The position numbers and the translations under genes were made by a program. Below are positions 36,636-46,015 of a stretch of DNA of 64,000 nt, in pieces (the first letter of the stretch is position 1; every line of letters begins with the position of its first letter). Source of the stretch: Mycobacterium tilburgii (GTDB lineage Bacteria > Actinomycetota > Actinomycetes > Mycobacteriales > Mycobacteriaceae); the NCBI RefSeq assembly GCF_902168065.1, contig NZ_LR655698.1, forward strand, positions 20,964-84,963, written 5' to 3'. A model generated the notes under the pieces. It did not search any database. It saw nothing but the letters and a program-made list of their open reading frames with translations, and had not been told where the DNA came from.

Positions 36636-38557
36636 TCGAGGTGCTCGCGGGTCTCCGTCTCGGATTCGCAACTGCCCAGTGCGGCAACCCAACCCGTGAT
36701 CCGCCGGGCCACATCCTGATCGGTGAGCCCCAGATCGGCCAGTACCTCCCCGCGCGAGGCGTGCTCGTAGAACTCCTGGCGCAGACCGACGTCGCGGCAA
36801 GGCAGATCGATCTCGGCGTTGCGCAGCGCCGCCGAAACCGCCGCTCCCACACCGCCGTTGACGCCGTTGTCTTCCAGCGTCACCAATAGCTTGTGCTGCG
36901 TCGCCAGTTCGACCACGCTGTCGGAGACCGGCAACACCCACCGCGGGTCGATCACCGTCACGCCGATCCCCTGGTTGTGCAACCGCTTGGCCACCTCCAG
37001 CGCCATCGGGGCGAACGCCCCGACCGCCACCAACAGCACGTCGTGATTAAGCCCATCGGCCGGCAGCGCGAGGATGTCGACGGCCGAAATGCCCGATCCA
37101 CGCCGCTCCAGGGCCGGAATATCTTCGCCCACATCACCTTTGGGGAACCGTATCGCGGTCGGGCCGTCGTTCACGTCCAGCGCCTCGCCGAGCTCCTCGC
37201 GCAGCCGGGCGCCGTCGCGCGGGGCGGCCACCCGCATGCCGGGCACGATGTTGAGCATCGACATGTCCCACATGCCGTTGTGGCTGGGACCGTCGGAACC
37301 GGTGATCCCGGCCCGGTCGAGCACGAAGGTGACGGGCAGCTTGTGCAACGCCACGTCCATCATGATCTGGTCGAAGGCCCGGTTGAGGAAGGTCGAATAG
37401 ATCGCCACCACCGGGTGCATCCCACCCATCGCCAGCCCGGCCGCCGAGGTGATCGCGTGCTGTTCGGCGATGCCGACGTCGGACAGCCGGTCCGGGAAGC
37501 GCTGGCCGAACGCCGTCAGCCCGGTGGGGCCGGGCATCGCCGCGGTGATTGCCACGATGTCGCGACGCTTGCGGGCGTAGCCGATCAGCGCGTCGGAGAA
37601 CGTCGTCGTCCAGCCCGGGCCCGGAACCTTGGTGGCCTGGCCGGTGGCCGGGTCAATCGGCACGGTCGAGTGCATCTGCTCGGCCTCGTCGGCCTCGGCC
37701 GGCGGGTAGCCCATGCCCTTGCGGGTGACGACGTGCACGATCACCGGGCCGCCGAAGCCGCGCGCCCGGCGCAGCGCGGCCCCCACCGCGCGTTCGTCAT
37801 GGCCGTCGACCGGGCCGACGTATTTCAGCCCCAGGTCGGTGAACAGCAGCTGCGGCGCGAGCGAGTCCTTGATGCCCGCCTTGACGCTGTGCATGAAGTG
37901 GTAGCAGATCTCGCCGATCAACGGGACCGCGCGCATCACGTCGCGGCTCTTTTCCAGCACCTGCTCGTAGGCGGGCTGCAGGCGCAGCATGGCCAAGTGG
38001 TCGGCGACGCCGCCGATCGTGGGTGCGTAGCTGCGCCCGTTGTCGTTGACGACGACGATCACCGGGCGCTTCGAGGCGGCGATATTGTTCAGCGCCTCCC
38101 AACACATGCCACCGGTCAGGGCACCGTCCCCGACTACCGCGACGACGTGCCGGTTGCGGTGCCCGGTCAGCTCAAACGCCTTGGCCAGACCGTCGGCGTA
38201 GGACAGCGCGGCGCTGGCGTGGCTGGATTCCACCCAGTCGTGCTCGCTTTCGGCCCGCGACGGATACCCCGACAACCCGCCCTTCTTGCGCAGCGTCTCG
38301 AAGTCCTGGCAGCGCCCGGTCAGCATCTTGTGCACGTAGGCCTGGTGACCGGTGTCGAAGATGATCGGGTCGTGCGGCGAGTCGAACACCCGGTGCAGCG
38401 CCAGCGTCAACTCAACGACACCGAGGTTCGGGCCCAGGTGGCCGCCGGTGGCCGCGACCTTGTGGATCAGAAACTCACGAATCTCCTGGGCCAGCTCGCG
38501 AAGCTGCCGTTGCGACAGGTGCTGCAAATCAGCAGGCCCGCGGATCTGTTCGAGCAT
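36632..38557 (-). CDS. dxs: 1-deoxy-D-xylulose-5-phosphate synthase
   Basis: A 641-residue thiamine-diphosphate enzyme that condenses pyruvate and glyceraldehyde-3-phosphate, the first step of the MEP isoprenoid pathway. It is the source of decaprenyl phosphate for the cell wall. Motifs are [13 protein letters not shown], the ThDP-binding [34 protein letters not shown] (transketolase signature) and [16 protein letters not shown] 38557 ([12 protein letters not shown]) matches the M. tuberculosis Dxs1 start. A TACACT box is six bases upstream, suggesting leaderless mRNA. Intact. Confidence 0.95.
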   Translation of the reverse strand: MLEQIRGPADLQHLSQRQLRELAQEIREFLIHKVAATGGHLGPNLGVVELTLALHRVFDSPHDPIIFDTGHQAYVHKMLTGRCQDFETLRKKGGLSGYPSRAESEHDWVESSHASAALSYADGLAKAFELTGHRNRHVVAVVGDGALTGGMCWEALNNIAASKRPVIVVVNDNGRSYAPTIGGVADHLAMLRLQPAYEQVLEKSRDVMRAVPLIGEICYHFMHSVKAGIKDSLAPQLLFTDLGLKYVGPVDGHDERAVGAALRRARGFGGPVIVHVVTRKGMGYPPAEADEAEQMHSTVPIDPATGQATKVPGPGWTTTFSDALIGYARKRRDIVAITAAMPGPTGLTAFGQRFPDRLSDVGIAEQHAITSAAGLAMGGMHPVVAIYSTFLNRAFDQIMMDVALHKLPVTFVLDRAGITGSDGPSHNGMWDMSMLNIVPGMRVAAPRDGARLREELGEALDVNDGPTAIRFPKGDVGEDIPALERRGSGISAVDILALPADGLNHDVLLVAVGAFAPMALEVAKRLHNQGIGVTVIDPRWVLPVSDSVVELATQHKLLVTLEDNGVNGGVGAAVSAALRNAEIDLPCRDVGLRQEFYEHASRGEVLADLGLTDQDVARRITGWVAALGSCESETETREHLD

Positions 38558-38563
38558 CCCGCC

Positions 38564-38569
38564 AGTGTA
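38564..38569 (-). promoter_or_regulatory. Putative -10 element for leaderless dxs
   Basis: On the minus strand TACACT ends six bases before the dxs ATG, with no Shine-Dalgarno sequence. Inferred. Confidence 0.45.
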
Positions 38570-38605
38570 CGCAGCGCCCGCAAGAACACCGGGCAAGCGC
38601 CTGAC

Positions 38606-40069
38606 CTACCGGGCACCGAACAGTTCGGCCAGGTTGTCGCGCAGCTCGGGATCGGCCAGGATAACGACCTCGTCGCCGGCCTGCAGTTTGGTGTCGCCGC
38701 GCACCACCACCAGCCCGGTGGCGCGGACCACGATGCTCACCCAGATGTCGCCGACGCGGTCGCCGAGGCTCCCGACCGTGCACCGTTCGGCGGCAGACCC
38801 ACGGGCCACGCTGAACCGGTGTACCCCCTCCGGTTCGTCCGCGAGCCGGACGCCGATCTGCCACGGCCGGGTCTCGACGGTGCGCATCGGCAGCCGCAAC
38901 AGCCGCGCCAGTCCGGGCACCGCACTGCCCTGCACCAGCACCGAGAAGATGACGACCACCACCAAGATCCCGTACAGGCGCTCGGCATCGGCGATGTGCG
39001 CGGCCCGCAAGAACTCACCGAGCAGGATCGGCACCGCGCCCTTGAGCCCGGCCAGCATCACGAAGATGCGTTCGTTATGTTGTAGCCGCACGGGCAGGAG
39101 GCAGGCGCCCACCGCCACCGGCCGGATCACCAGGGTCAGCGTCACGCCGAGGACGACCCCAGGCACCCACACGTCCGCCCGGGCCAGCACGGTGAGGTCG
39201 ACGGTCAGACCCAGGACGGCAAACGCGACGATCTCGGCCAGCCCGGCTAGGGCGCCGTGGAACCGTTTGATCTCCGGCTTGTAGGGCGCGCGGGCGTCAC
39301 CGATGACGATACCGGCGACGAACACGGCCAGGTATCCCGAGCCGTGCGCCAGCGTGGCGATGCCGTACAGCATCGTACACGACGCCAGCGTGCGCAGCGC
39401 GTAGAGGCCTTCGCTCGGCAGCGCCACCCGGCGCATGAAGACCAGCAGGGCACGCCCGCCGAGCACCCCGACGGCCAGGCCGACCGCCGTCTGCGCCACG
39501 AATTGCGTTCCCACACTGGCGAATCCGGTCGAGGTCAGGCCGCCGGCCGCGATCAGGTTGGATATCAGCGCGATGCCGACCGGATCGTTGGCGCCGGACT
39601 CGCCCTCCAGGATGGCGCTGCTGCGGCCCCGGATCTCGCGTTTGCCCAGCACCGAGAACACCACCGCCGGGTCGGTGGGCGCCACGGCCGTGGCCACCAA
39701 CACCGCCGGAAACCAGCCGACGCCGCACGCGTAGTGGACGATCAACGCCGCCCCGGCGGCGGTCAGCGCCGTACCCAGCACGCCGAGCGAGAGGATCGGG
39801 GCGGCGGCCGCGCGGAACCGTGCCGGCCCGATCTGCATACCGCCGTCGAACAGCACCAGCACCAGCACGATGGTGATCACCCGCTCCACCGCCAGCTCCG
39901 ACGGTGCCTGCACGGCGGGCAGCACGTGCACCGCGACGGCGGCGCCAATGAGCACCAGCAGCGGCACGGGCACCTTCACCCGCTCGGTCAGACGGTTCGC
40001 CAGCACGGCGGCCAAACCGACCGCGCTGCAGAACAACACGAGCGCCGCGTAGCGCAGCGTCTCGCTCAC
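38606..40069 (-). CDS. CPA1-type K+/Na+:H+ antiporter with C-terminal TrkA-C domain (NhaP2/CvrA-like)
   Basis: A 487-residue membrane antiporter. About 12–13 helices cover residues 5–390. The transport-site ND-type motif is GESGANDPVGIALISNL, preceded by VATAVAPTDPAVVFSVLGK. The C-terminal about 80 residues (VGSLGDRVGDIWVSIVVRAT, GDTKLQAGDEVVILADPEL) form a TrkA-C ligand domain that usually gates potassium/proton exchange. GTG 40069 overlaps the stop of the RNA methyltransferase (GTGA). M. tuberculosis has other transporters between dxs1 and Rv2689c (arsA/arsB1 and an ABC system), so the locus differs. Intact. Confidence 0.88.
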   Translation of the reverse strand: MSETLRYAALVLFCSAVGLAAVLANRLTERVKVPVPLLVLIGAAVAVHVLPAVQAPSELAVERVITIVLVLVLFDGGMQIGPARFRAAAAPILSLGVLGTALTAAGAALIVHYACGVGWFPAVLVATAVAPTDPAVVFSVLGKREIRGRSSAILEGESGANDPVGIALISNLIAAGGLTSTGFASVGTQFVAQTAVGLAVGVLGGRALLVFMRRVALPSEGLYALRTLASCTMLYGIATLAHGSGYLAVFVAGIVIGDARAPYKPEIKRFHGALAGLAEIVAFAVLGLTVDLTVLARADVWVPGVVLGVTLTLVIRPVAVGACLLPVRLQHNERIFVMLAGLKGAVPILLGEFLRAAHIADAERLYGILVVVVIFSVLVQGSAVPGLARLLRLPMRTVETRPWQIGVRLADEPEGVHRFSVARGSAAERCTVGSLGDRVGDIWVSIVVRATGLVVVRGDTKLQAGDEVVILADPELRDNLAELFGAR

Positions 40070-41285
40070 GACGCGCCCACCCGGGTCAGCAGCGCGACGT
40101 ACTCGATGTGGTGGGTCAGCGGGAACGCGTCGAACACCCTGATATTCTCGACCGTGTAACCGTGACTGAGGTAGAGGCCGATGGCGCGGGCGAAAGATGC
40201 TGCCTCGCAACCGATGTTCACCACCCGCCAAACGTCGGCGGCGGCGAGTATGTCGATGACCTCGCGGCCGGCGCCGGACTGCGGCGGGTCGAGCACCGCC
40301 ACGTCGGCACCGGTCGGTTGCGCTGAGAGCACGCGGCGGACTGAGTCGGTGACGACGTCGACCTGCGGCAGATCGACCAGCGCGGCCCGCGCCGACAGGG
40401 TCGAGGCTCGTGAGGTGTCGACGGTGAGCACCCGGCCGGACTCCCCGACCGCGTCGGCCAGGGTGGCGGCGAAAACCCCCACGCCGCCGTAGAGGTCCCA
40501 CACCCCCATGCCGGTGCCGGGTTGCGCCCACTGGGCGACCAGCGCACTGTACATCCGTAGCGCGTCGCGATGCGCCTGCCGGAACGCGGTCACCGGCACC
40601 TGCCGGCTCCGCGCGCCCACCCTCTGGGTGGCCTGGTAGTCGCCCTGCACCACGTTGGCCCTTGTCCGACCGCCGTGGCGCAGCGTGACACCACATGACG
40701 CCGGCGGTCGTCGTCGACGGCGACGTGCAGCTGCGCGGTCGGCGTCGGGTCCGCCGGTGAACAGGCCTGCACCAGCCCGTCCAGCATTCTCGGCGCCAGC
40801 TGCGCGCAGCGCAGATCACTGACCAGCGCGTCGCTGTGGTAACGGTGAATGCCGGGCCGCGCGTCCGCGCCGACCTCCAGACGCATCCGGGTGCGCCAGC
40901 CCGTCGCGGCGCAATCCGACAGCGGTTCGGCCTCACCGCTCCGGTGATGGCCGCCCAGTCGTTCCAGCTGGTTGGCCACGACCTGGGATTTTAGTATCCG
41001 AACCGCCTCGGGGGCGGCGAACGCCAGGTCGCAGCAGCCGGCGCCGTTCACCCCGGCGATCGGGCACAGCGAATAGATCCGGTCCGCCGACGGTTCGATC
41101 ACCTCGAGAACCTCTGCGTGCCAATAGGATCCGCGATCCGCAGTGTCTCGCACCCGCACCCGCTCGTTGGGCAGGGCGTAGCGCACGAACACCACCCGCC
41201 CCTCGTGATGGGCCACACAGCTGCCCCCGTTGGCGGGTGCGCCAGTGACCAGTGAAAGCTCCGCTATTGACGCCTCGGACCGCAC
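40066..41285 (-). pseudogene. TrmA/RumA-type RNA (uracil-5) methyltransferase (Rv2689c-like), one frameshift
   Basis: From GTG 41285 an N-terminal TRAM-like β-domain (LVTGAPANGGSCVAHHEGRV, FVRYALPNERVRVR) and the iron–sulfur Cys region (YSLCPIAGVNGAGCCDLAFA) are in one frame. Near 40690 the match moves to another frame: NVVQGDYQATQRVGA, VWDLYGGVGVFAATLADAVG (SAM site), VAVLDPPQSGAGREVI and NIGCEAASFARAIG. A single shift of one or two bases is enough. Both halves are otherwise clean, so the break is either recent or a sequencing error. The usual catalytic 'NP..G...C' is partly altered (DPPQSG). Confidence 0.8.
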
Positions 41286-41308
41286 TACATATCCCTCGCC
41301 GCGTCGGG

Positions 41309-43303
41309 TTAATCAAAGATCCCGCGGCGCGCGTCGCCGGGCGCCGCATGCGGTTGCAGCGTCTTGAGACGCCCCGACGAATTCAGTTGCCACGGAACCG
41401 AAGTGACCATCACTTTGGGCATGAACAGCAAACGGCCTTTGAGCCGCAGCGCGCTCTGGTTGTGCAGCAGCTGCTCCCACCAGTGCCCGACGACGTACTC
41501 CGGGATGAAGACCGTGACCACGGTGCGTGGCGACTCTTTGGCGACCCGTTTGACGTACTCGAGGATGGGCCGGGTGATCTCCCGGTAGGGCGAGGCGATC
41601 ACCTTGAGCGGCACGCTGACTTCGCTTTCTTCCCAGTTGTGCACGAGCTTACGGGTTTCGGCGTCGTCGACGCTGACGGTCAGGGCCTCGAGTACGTCGG
41701 GCCGGGTGGCGCGCGCATACGCCAGCGCCCGCAATGTCGGCAGGTGCAACTTCGACACCAGCACCAGGGCGTGGTTACGGCTGGGCAACACCACGTCGCG
41801 CTGGGTGGCGGCCTGCTCCTCCAACTCGCGGTTGACGGTGTCGTAGTGCTTGCGGATCAGCTTCATCACGACGAACAGTGCGCTCATCGCGACGATCGCG
41901 ATCCACGCCCCGGCAAGGAACTTCGTGACCAGAACCACCAACAGCACCGCGCCGGTGGACAGCAAGCCGACCGTGTTGACCGCACGCGAACGATTCATCT
42001 TGCGCCGCACCGACGGATCGGTCTCGGTGTGCAACAGGCGGCTCCAATGCCGGACCATGCCGATTTGGCTCAGCGTGAACGAGATGAACACCCCGACGAC
42101 GTAGAGCTGGATCAGCGCGGTCACCTCACCGCGGAAGGCGATGACGAACGCCAGCGCCGCCGCCGACAGGAACAGGATGCCGTTGGAGAACGCCAGCCGG
42201 TCGCCGCGGGTGTGCAGTTGGCGTGGTAGGTAGCTGTGCTGCGCCAGCACCGACCCGAGCACCGGGAAGCCGTTGAATGCGGTGTTGGCGGCCAGCACCA
42301 AGATCAGCGCGGTGACCGTGGCGATCAGCAGGAACCCGATGCGAAAGTCGCCGAACACCGTCTCGGCCAGCTGCGTGACCAGAGTCTTCTGCAGGTATCT
42401 GGCCGGGGCTCCGGACAGCTGGGTGGCGGGGTCGTCGACCACCTGCACGTGGATCTGCTGTGCCAGCACGATGATGCCCATCAACAGCGTCACCGCAATC
42501 GCGCCGAGCATCAGCAGCGTCGTTGCGGCGTTGCGCGACTTGGGTTTTTGAAACGCGGGCACCCCATTGCTGATCGCCTCGACACCGGTCAGCGCCGCAC
42601 AGCCCGACGAGAACGAGCGGGCCAGCAGGAAGGCGAACGCGAAACCGACGATCTGGCCGCGCTCGGCGTGCATCTGAAAGCCGGCCGACGCAGCGCGCAG
42701 CGGGTTGCCCAGCACGAAGATCCGGAACAAACCCCAGCCGATCATCACGACGATGCCGACGATGAAGGCGTAGGTCGGGATCGCGAACGCTACCCCGGAC
42801 TCCCGGATCCCGCGCAGGTTCAGCGCCATCACCAACAAGATGGCGACCACGCAGAACCACACCTTGTTGTGCGCCACGATCGGAACCGCCGAACCGATGT
42901 TCGCCATCGCCGACGAAGTCGAAACCGCAACCGTGAGAACGTAATCCACCATCAGGGCGCTGGCCACCACCAGGCCGGTGGTCTCGCCGAGGTTGGTGGT
43001 GACCACCTCGTAGTCGCCGCCGCCGGACGGGTAGGCGTGCACGTTCTGCCGGTAGCTGGACACCACGACCAACATGACCGCGGCCACCGCGAGCCCGATC
43101 CACGGCGTCAGCGCGTAAGCGGCTGCTCCCGCCACCGAGAGCATCAGAAAGATTTCCTCGGGGGCGTAGGCCACCGAGGACAGCGCGTCCGAGGCGAACA
43201 CCGGCAAGGCGATACGCTTAGGCAGCAGGGTGTGGCTCAGCCGGTCGCTCCGCTGCGGCCGACCGATCAGCAACCGGCGAGCTGCGGTTGAAAGTTTGGA
43301 CAC
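41309..43303 (-). CDS. APC-superfamily amino-acid/potassium permease (Rv2690c-like)
   Basis: A 664-residue membrane protein. The start has ALPVFASDALSSVAYAPEEI, characteristic of KUP/APC-type permeases (Rv2690c, 657 residues). About 12 helices cover 35–475, followed by a cytoplasmic domain of about 180 residues (VVLPSRNHALVLVSKLHLPT, TVFIPEYVVGHWWEQLLHNQ). GTG 43303 is chosen by similarity of VSKLSTAARRLLIGRP; upstream in-frame codons look noncoding. It is divergent from ceoB, whose TrkA-like products could regulate it, which would make it a potassium transporter (inference). Intact. Confidence 0.85.
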   Translation of the reverse strand: MSKLSTAARRLLIGRPQRSDRLSHTLLPKRIALPVFASDALSSVAYAPEEIFLMLSVAGAAAYALTPWIGLAVAAVMLVVVSSYRQNVHAYPSGGGDYEVVTTNLGETTGLVVASALMVDYVLTVAVSTSSAMANIGSAVPIVAHNKVWFCVVAILLVMALNLRGIRESGVAFAIPTYAFIVGIVVMIGWGLFRIFVLGNPLRAASAGFQMHAERGQIVGFAFAFLLARSFSSGCAALTGVEAISNGVPAFQKPKSRNAATTLLMLGAIAVTLLMGIIVLAQQIHVQVVDDPATQLSGAPARYLQKTLVTQLAETVFGDFRIGFLLIATVTALILVLAANTAFNGFPVLGSVLAQHSYLPRQLHTRGDRLAFSNGILFLSAAALAFVIAFRGEVTALIQLYVVGVFISFTLSQIGMVRHWSRLLHTETDPSVRRKMNRSRAVNTVGLLSTGAVLLVVLVTKFLAGAWIAIVAMSALFVVMKLIRKHYDTVNRELEEQAATQRDVVLPSRNHALVLVSKLHLPTLRALAYARATRPDVLEALTVSVDDAETRKLVHNWEESEVSVPLKVIASPYREITRPILEYVKRVAKESPRTVVTVFIPEYVVGHWWEQLLHNQSALRLKGRLLFMPKVMVTSVPWQLNSSGRLKTLQPHAAPGDARRGIFD

Positions 43304-43437
43304 GAGAGCCAAGAGTAAGCGTAACGGGCCATGCCGGTAGCGTTCCGTGGGCGAGAAGGTTGTCAACGAAATCGGCTGGCCAACTGAGTTTGCCGATTGG
43401 AATGACTACAGACAGGACCCGGCCGAGAGGACTTTAC

Positions 43438-44121
43438 GTGCGGGTGGTTGTTATGGGTTGCGGCCGAGTGGGCTCGTCCTTGGCCGACGGCTTGTCTCGC
43501 ATCGGCCACGATGTGGCCGTGATCGACCGCGACAGTGCCGCGTTCAACCGGTTGAGTCCCGAGTTCGCCGGGGAACGGGTGCTGGGTCAGGGATTCGACC
43601 GTGATGTGCTACTGAAGGCGCGCATCGAGGAGGCCGACGCGTTCGCGGCGGTGTCCTCCGGAGACAACTCCAACATCATCTCGGCGCGGCTGGCGCGCGA
43701 GACGTTCGGCGTCAAACGCGTCGTGGCCCGCATCTACGACGCCAAACGCGCCGAAGTGTACGAACGCCTCGGCATCCCGACCATCGCAACCGTGCCGTGG
43801 ACCACCGATCGCCTGCTCAACGCGCTGACCAGGGAGAGCGAGACCGCCAAGTGGCGCGACCCTACCGGCACCGTCGCGGTGGCCGCGGTGGTCCTGCACG
43901 AGGACTGGGTCGGGCGCCGGGCCACCGATCTCGAGCAGGCCACCGGCGCGCGGGTGGCGTTTCTGATCCGGTTCGGCACCGGCATCCTGCCCGAGCCGAA
44001 GACCGTCCTACAGGCCGGTGATCAGGTCTACATCGCCGCCATCTCCGGCCGCGCGGCCGAGGCGGTGGCCATTGCGGCGCTGCCGCCCGCCGAGGACATC
44101 GATTCGGGGGCGGGGCATTGA
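43438..44121 (+). CDS. ceoB: TrkA-like NAD-binding regulatory protein CeoB
   Basis: A 227-residue KTN/RCK protein. N-terminal Rossmann: VVVMGCGRVGSSLADGLSRI (GxGxxG) with the acidic VIDRDSAAFNRL at the end of β2. A TrkA-C domain at about 140–220 (GRRATDLEQATGARVAFLIR, LQAGDQVYIAAI) follows. Rv2691 equivalent. Such proteins bind NAD(H) and gate potassium transport from the cytoplasm. GTG 43438 has GAGAGGA upstream. It stands 37 bases before ceoC, in an operon. Intact. Confidence 0.9.
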   Translation: MRVVVMGCGRVGSSLADGLSRIGHDVAVIDRDSAAFNRLSPEFAGERVLGQGFDRDVLLKARIEEADAFAAVSSGDNSNIISARLARETFGVKRVVARIYDAKRAEVYERLGIPTIATVPWTTDRLLNALTRESETAKWRDPTGTVAVAAVVLHEDWVGRRATDLEQATGARVAFLIRFGTGILPEPKTVLQAGDQVYIAAISGRAAEAVAIAALPPAEDIDSGAGH

Positions 44122-44158
44122 GCCCCAGCTGGCCGATCGCGACGAAGGATCGGCGCAG

Positions 44159-44833
44159 ATGAAGGTAGTTGTCGCCGGGGCGGGGGAGGTCGGCCGCTCG
44201 GTCACTCGCGAGCTGCTCGAGAACAACCACGACGTAACGTTGATCGAGCGCAATCCCGATCACGTCATCGGCGACGCGATCCCGGCGGCGCACTGGCGCC
44301 TCGGCGACGCCTGTGAACTGAGCCTGCTGGAGTCGGTGCACCTGGAGGGTTTCGACGTGGTGGTCGCCGCGACCGGCGACGACAAGGCAAACGTGGTGCT
44401 GTCCCTGCTGGCCAAGACGGAGTTCGCGGTGCCGCGGGTGGTGGCGCGGGTCAACGACCCCCGCAACGAATGGCTGTTCACCGACGCCTGGGGTGTCGAC
44501 GTGGCGGTGTCCACCCCGCGGATGCTGGCGTCGCTGATCGAAGAGGCCGTCGCCGTAGGCGATTTGGTGCGGCTGATGGAATTCCGGCGGGGTCAGGCCA
44601 ACCTGGTCGAGATCACCCTGCCCGACGACACGCCGTGGGGCGGCAAGCCCGTTCGTCGGCTCGATCTGCCCCGCGACGCCGCGCTGGTCACCATCCTGCG
44701 CGGCGCCCGGGTCATCGTGCCGGAGGGCGACGAGCCGCTCGAGGGCGGCGACGAGCTGCTGTTCGTCGCGGTCACCGAGGTCGAAGAGGACCTGCGCAAG
44801 CTGCTGCTGCCGTCCGCACCGCCGCCGAGTTAA
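44159..44833 (+). CDS. ceoC: TrkA-like NAD-binding regulatory protein CeoC
   Basis: A 224-residue paralogue of CeoB (Rv2692 equivalent). KVVVAGAGEVGRSVTRELLE and VTLIERNPDHVIGDAI form the NAD site; VVVAATGDDKANVVLSLLAK is the conserved β4 region. The TrkA-C part ends LEGGDELLFVAVTEVEEDL. ATG 44159 (MKVVVAGAG) is the only start that keeps the glycine motif near the N-terminus. CeoB and CeoC presumably form a heteromeric ring controlling the divergent permease (inference). Intact. Confidence 0.9.
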   Translation: MKVVVAGAGEVGRSVTRELLENNHDVTLIERNPDHVIGDAIPAAHWRLGDACELSLLESVHLEGFDVVVAATGDDKANVVLSLLAKTEFAVPRVVARVNDPRNEWLFTDAWGVDVAVSTPRMLASLIEEAVAVGDLVRLMEFRRGQANLVEITLPDDTPWGGKPVRRLDLPRDAALVTILRGARVIVPEGDEPLEGGDELLFVAVTEVEEDLRKLLLPSAPPPS

Positions 44834-45483
44834 TCGCCGACGGTGGTCGGCTCGGACCGCCGGATCCAAGTCGTCCTCGACGCCGGCCAGGGCACGCTGT
44901 GCGGCCTTGATCGCCGCGTAGGTCACCAGGGCGGTCAGCGGCCAGCCCATCCCGATACGCCGCGGCCAGCCAGCCGGTCTGATTGGCGTCGTAGAACAGC
45001 CGTTGCACCACGAACCGGGCGACGAAGACCAGCACCCGGCACAGCGTGGCGATGTCGAACGCGTACACGGCCCGCGACACCTTGAGCCAGCCCCGGTCGC
45101 GTCCGCCGGCCCAGCTCCAGGCGTAGCCGACGAGCGGCCGGCGCGGATCGCCACGGACACCGCCCACAGCAGCGACATCCAGATGCCCTGCAGGAAGTAC
45201 CCCTTGGACACGCCGACGACGTAGGCGATCAGCGCGCAGACCACGACACCGACGAATCCGGAAAACGCCGGATGAGTTGAATCACGTCGAATCAGCCGCC
45301 ATACCAACACAAGTCAGGCCACGCCCAGCGCCGAGCCGATGTCAGGCAGCAGACCCGCGACGCTGGACACCGCTACGAACACGACGACGGGCAGCGACGA
45401 GTAGAGGACACCACTCACGCCGCCTAACTGGTTGAGCAGACGGTCCGGACTGATGCGGGGAAACGTGTTGCCGGGAAGACTCA
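44834..45483 (-). pseudogene. DUF3159 membrane protein (Rv2693c-like), nonsense plus frameshifts
   Basis: LPGNTFPRISPDRLLNQLGG and VLYSSLPVVVFVAVSSVAGL open the gene. A TGA near 45316 interrupts it between LGVA and LVLVWRLIRRDSTHPAFSG. After YFLQGIWMSLLWAVSV the match moves frame to RRPLVGYAWSWAGGRDRGWL, then again to MGWPLTALVTYAAIKAAQRA. At least one nonsense and two frameshifts. Function of the intact family is unknown. The 3' end is uncertain. Confidence 0.75.
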
Positions 45484-45849
45484 ACGCTGAATTTCGTAGT
45501 GCGGGTTGTAAATGGCCTTGTTTCCGTTCTCCAGCTTGCCCATCCGGCCGCGCACCCGCAGCGTGCGGCCCGAGTCGATGCCGGGGATGCGACGCTGGCC
45601 CAGCCAGACCAGAGTCACGGTGTCGCTGCCGTCGAACAGCTCGGCCTTGACGCCGCCTGCGCAGTTCTTGCCGTTACATTCCACGCTGCGCAACGTACCG
45701 ACCATCGTGACCTCCTGGCCACGTTGGCAATCGATTACCCGCTGCGCCCCGGTGCTCGCGACTTCGTCCGACAGCTCTTCGGAATAGCGTTGCTCCGGGT
45801 CCTCTGTCAACCGACGAGTGAGGCGGCGCAAATACCTTTGAGCCCCCAT
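45481..45849 (-). CDS. OB-fold nucleic-acid-binding protein (Rv2694c-like)
   Basis: A 122-residue protein, equal in length to Rv2694c. The C-terminal 75 residues are a five-stranded OB fold (VTMVGTLRSVECNGKNCAGG, VTLVWLGQRRIPGIDSGR, LRVRGRMGKLENGNKAIY), like that of RecG/tRNA-type anticodon-binding domains. The N-terminal helix is basic (QRYLRRLTRRLTED). ATG 45849 is favoured by AGGAG 5–7 bases upstream over the in-frame ATG at 45891. It overlaps the start of the DUF3159 gene by three bases. Probably binds RNA or DNA. Intact. Confidence 0.85.
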   Translation of the reverse strand: MGAQRYLRRLTRRLTEDPEQRYSEELSDEVASTGAQRVIDCQRGQEVTMVGTLRSVECNGKNCAGGVKAELFDGSDTVTLVWLGQRRIPGIDSGRTLRVRGRMGKLENGNKAIYNPHYEIQR

Positions 45850-45892
45850 GGCTACTCCTGACAATATCCGATAAAGCTGCGGTACTTTCATC

Positions 45893-45948
45893 TATGCCAA
45901 CGGACACCGTAGACCTCTTGTATGCCAACGGACACCGTAGGCCTCTTG
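45893..45948. repeat. 28-bp tandem duplication
   Basis: Two adjacent 28-base copies (45893–45920 and 45921–45948), each starting TATGCCAACGGACACCGTAG and ending CCTCTTG, differ at one base (A/G). They lie between the OB-fold gene and the α/β-hydrolase gene, covering both upstream regions. Confidence 0.9.
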
Positions 45949-46015
45949 GTTCCCAACCGCCAACATGAACCAAACGCGATTTTTCAACGCCCCGGAGGCC
46001 GGGCAGGATCGAGGC

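Noticed and set aside
36893..39085. A 730-codon plus-strand open frame
   Set aside because: It is antisense to dxs and the antiporter, with shadow composition (His/Arg/Gly-rich). The minus-strand genes are unequivocal.
40070..40936. N-terminal extension of the antiporter frame to 40936
   Set aside because: The extra 289 codons overlap the methyltransferase gene in another frame and look like shadow sequence. The membrane domain starts properly at GTG 40069.
40066..41285. Programmed frameshift in the RNA methyltransferase gene
   Set aside because: No slippery heptamer or downstream stimulator was recognised near 40690; a simple lesion or read error is more likely.
45893..45948. The 28-bp duplication as a minimal CRISPR
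   Set aside because: The two copies abut with no spacer and there are no cas genes.
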